From Streptomyces sp. NBC_01224 (lineage in GTDB: Bacteria; Actinomycetota; Actinomycetes; Streptomycetales; Streptomycetaceae): a DNA stretch of 64,000 nt. Numbering within the stretch: position 1 is the stretch's first letter; each line of letters starts with the position of its first letter. The translations under genes and the position numbers were made by a program. The notes below the pieces were generated by a model, which saw nothing but the letters and a program-made list of their open reading frames with translations, searched no databases and was not told the origin of the DNA. Shown here one piece after another: positions 62,329 through 64,000 of the stretch. The stretch is taken from assembly GCF_036002945.1 (NCBI RefSeq), contig NZ_CP108529.1, positions 7,869,001 through 7,933,000 of the forward strand, read 5' to 3'.

Positions 62329-64000
62329 ATGAAACCCGACGAAATCACCTGGACACCCCCGCTCCGGGACGGGAGCCGCCCGCCCGCCGAGCTGCGCCGC
62401 ATCCTGCGCCTCTTCCGTCCCTACCGCAGCCGGCTCGCCCTGGTCGGGTTGCTCGTCGGCGCCTCGTCGCTGGTGTCGGTCGCCTCGCCGTTCCTGCTGC
62501 GCGAAATCCTGGACACCGCCATCCCGCAGGGGCGTACGGGACTGCTGTCGCTGCTCGCCCTCGGCATGATCCTCACCGCCGTGATGAACAGCGTCTTCGG
62601 CGTCCTGCAGACCCTGATCTCCACCACGGTCGGCCAGCGTGTCATGCACGACCTGCGCACTGCGGTCTATGCGCAGCTGCAGCGGATGCCGCTCGCCTTC
62701 TTCACCCGGACCCGCACCGGCGAGGTGCAGTCCCGCATCGCCAACGACATCGGCGGCATGCAGGCGACCGTCACCTCCACCGCGACGTCACTGGTCTCCA
62801 ATCTCACCGCGGTCGTCGCCACGGTCGTCGCCATGCTCGCGCTCGACTGGCGGCTTACCCTCGTCTCGCTCCTCCTGCTCCCGGTCTTCGTCTGGATCAG
62901 CCGCAGGGTCGGCCGTGAGCGCAAGAAGATCACCACCCAGCGCCAGAAGCAGATGGCCGCCATGGCGGCCACGGTCACCGAGTCGCTCTCCGTCAGCGGC
63001 ATCCTGCTCGGCCGGACGATGGGCCGGGCGGACTCCCTCACCAAGGGCTTCGCCGAGGAGTCCGAGAAGCTGGTCGACCTCGAAGTGCGCTCCAGCATGG
63101 CCGGGCGGTGGCGGATGTCGACGATCGGTATCGTCATGGCCGCCATGCCCGCCGTCATCTACTGGGCGGCGGGCATGGCACTGCAGTCCGGCGGCCCCGC
63201 CGTCTCCATCGGCACGCTCGTCGCCTTCGTCTCGCTTCAGCAGGGTCTCTTCCGGCCCGCCGTGAGCCTGCTCTCCACCGGGGTGCAGATGCAGACGTCA
63301 CTCGCGCTCTTCCAGCGGATCTTCGAGTACCTCGATCTCGAGGTGGACATCACCGAGCCCGAGAACCCCGTCCGGCTGGAGAAGATCCGAGGCGAGATCC
63401 GCTTCGAGGACGTCGACTTCAGTTACGACGAGAAGAGCGGCCCGACCCTCAGCGGCGTCGATGTGACCGTGCCGGCCGGCGGCAGCCTGGCGGTCGTCGG
63501 ACCGACCGGGTCCGGCAAGTCCACGCTCAGCTATCTGGTGCCCAGGCTCTACGACGTCACCGGCGGCCGGGTCACGCTCGACGGTGTCGACGTACGCGAT
63601 CTGGACTTCGACACCCTGGCGCGGGCCGTGGGTGTGGTCTCTCAGGAGACGTATCTCTTCCATGCCTCGGTCGCCGACAACCTGCGCTTCGCCAAGCCGG
63701 ATGCGACCGACGCCGAAATCGAGGCAGCCGCCCGTGCGGCGCAGATCCACGACCACATCGCCTCACTGCCCGACGGCTACGACACCCTGGTCGGTGAACG
63801 CGGCTACCGCTTCTCGGGCGGCGAGAAGCAGCGCCTTGCCATCGCCCGTACGATCCTGCGCGACCCGCCCGTCCTGGTACTCGACGAGGCGACGAGCGCC
63901 CTCGACACCCGTACGGAATTCGCCGTGCAGGCAGCGATCGACGCACTCTCCGCGGGGCGCACCACCATCACCATCGCCCACCGGCTCTCCACCGTCCGCG
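62329..64000 (+). CDS. ABC exporter, ATP-binding/permease (3' end outside window)
   Basis: ATG 62329 with GGAG about 6 nt upstream. It opens MKPDEITWTPPLRDGSRPPA, then six membrane helices to about residue 330. The ATPase has Walker A GPTGSGKST near 391, Q-loop VVSQETYLF, signature YRFSGGEKQRLAIARTIL, Walker B LVLDEATSALD and H-loop AHRLST just before the edge. All motifs are canonical, unlike the pair at 53084-56790. A multidrug/lipid-type exporter, probably controlled by the divergent MarR protein. The last residues are cut off by the window edge. Confidence 0.92.
   Translation, partial: MKPDEITWTPPLRDGSRPPAELRRILRLFRPYRSRLALVGLLVGASSLVSVASPFLLREILDTAIPQGRTGLLSLLALGMILTAVMNSVFGVLQTLISTTVGQRVMHDLRTAVYAQLQRMPLAFFTRTRTGEVQSRIANDIGGMQATVTSTATSLVSNLTAVVATVVAMLALDWRLTLVSLLLLPVFVWISRRVGRERKKITTQRQKQMAAMAATVTESLSVSGILLGRTMGRADSLTKGFAEESEKLVDLEVRSSMAGRWRMSTIGIVMAAMPAVIYWAAGMALQSGGPAVSIGTLVAFVSLQQGLFRPAVSLLSTGVQMQTSLALFQRIFEYLDLEVDITEPENPVRLEKIRGEIRFEDVDFSYDEKSGPTLSGVDVTVPAGGSLAVVGPTGSGKSTLSYLVPRLYDVTGGRVTLDGVDVRDLDFDTLARAVGVVSQETYLFHASVADNLRFAKPDATDAEIEAAARAAQIHDHIASLPDGYDTLVGERGYRFSGGEKQRLAIARTILRDPPVLVLDEATSALDTRTEFAVQAAIDALSAGRTTITIAHRLSTVR

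Noticed and set aside
1..64000. tRNA, rRNA or CRISPR array
   Set aside because: No cloverleaf-like sequence, rRNA segment or regular spaced repeat was recognised by eye; a tRNAscan or CRISPR search would be decisive.

Overview
The window is high-GC actinobacterial chromosome and reads as Streptomyces. The signs are dense GC-rich coding with many antisense open frames, GTG starts with 4-nt stop/start overlaps, a CebR-type operator in front of a GH6 cellulase, a Streptomyces subtilisin inhibitor (SSI), the MurT/GatD pair, and typical streptomycete families (DUF4157, DUF6325, DUF6011).

Left part (1-31700). The window opens on the last genes of an apparent extracellular contractile injection (eCIS) locus: an AAA+ ATPase and a DUF4157 protein. 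After an APC-type permease comes a minus-strand five-gene operon that looks built for alpha-L-rhamnosides: GH78 rhamnosidase, sugar-binding lipoprotein, two permeases and a 1363-aa GH106-like hydrolase, with a clear promoter and a palindromic operator. Next are a Tat-exported PhoD-like phosphatase, a secreted GH6-FnIII-CBM3 cellulase under a CebR box, a cupredoxin, a broken COG4315-type gene and SSI. A housekeeping stretch follows: CtaG-like oxidase assembly factor, 6-phosphofructokinase, GatD-MurT, peptide deformylase, TetR regulator with acyl-CoA dehydrogenase, glutathione peroxidase, a GNAT/XRE pair and a ClC channel.

Middle (31700-43100). Small conserved streptomycete genes lead into an acyl-CoA thioesterase gene (tesB) split by an 8.4-kb decayed prophage. 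The C-terminal end of tesB lies left of the prophage and the N-terminal part lies right of it, but roughly 125 middle codons are absent. The prophage keeps a serine integrase beside its left junction, the tail of a tape-measure gene with peptidase-like and transglycosylase-like domains, an XRE regulator with a frameshift, an IS630 copy, an IS701-like fragment and a few small cassette genes.

Right part (43100-64000). This holds a DUF3516-type helicase; a divergent LacI regulator with two near-identical operators in front of an ABC importer and nucleoside hydrolase; a frameshifted FHA/Ser-Thr kinase; a two-gene ABC exporter whose two ATP sites look asymmetrical; a Tat-exported GH109-like oxidoreductase-fold protein; a large FAD/Fe-S oxidoreductase; a MarR regulator; and a divergent ABC exporter that runs off the right edge. 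Several genes carry single lesions (frameshifts or amber stops), so this is a chromosome with active gene decay outside the prophage too.
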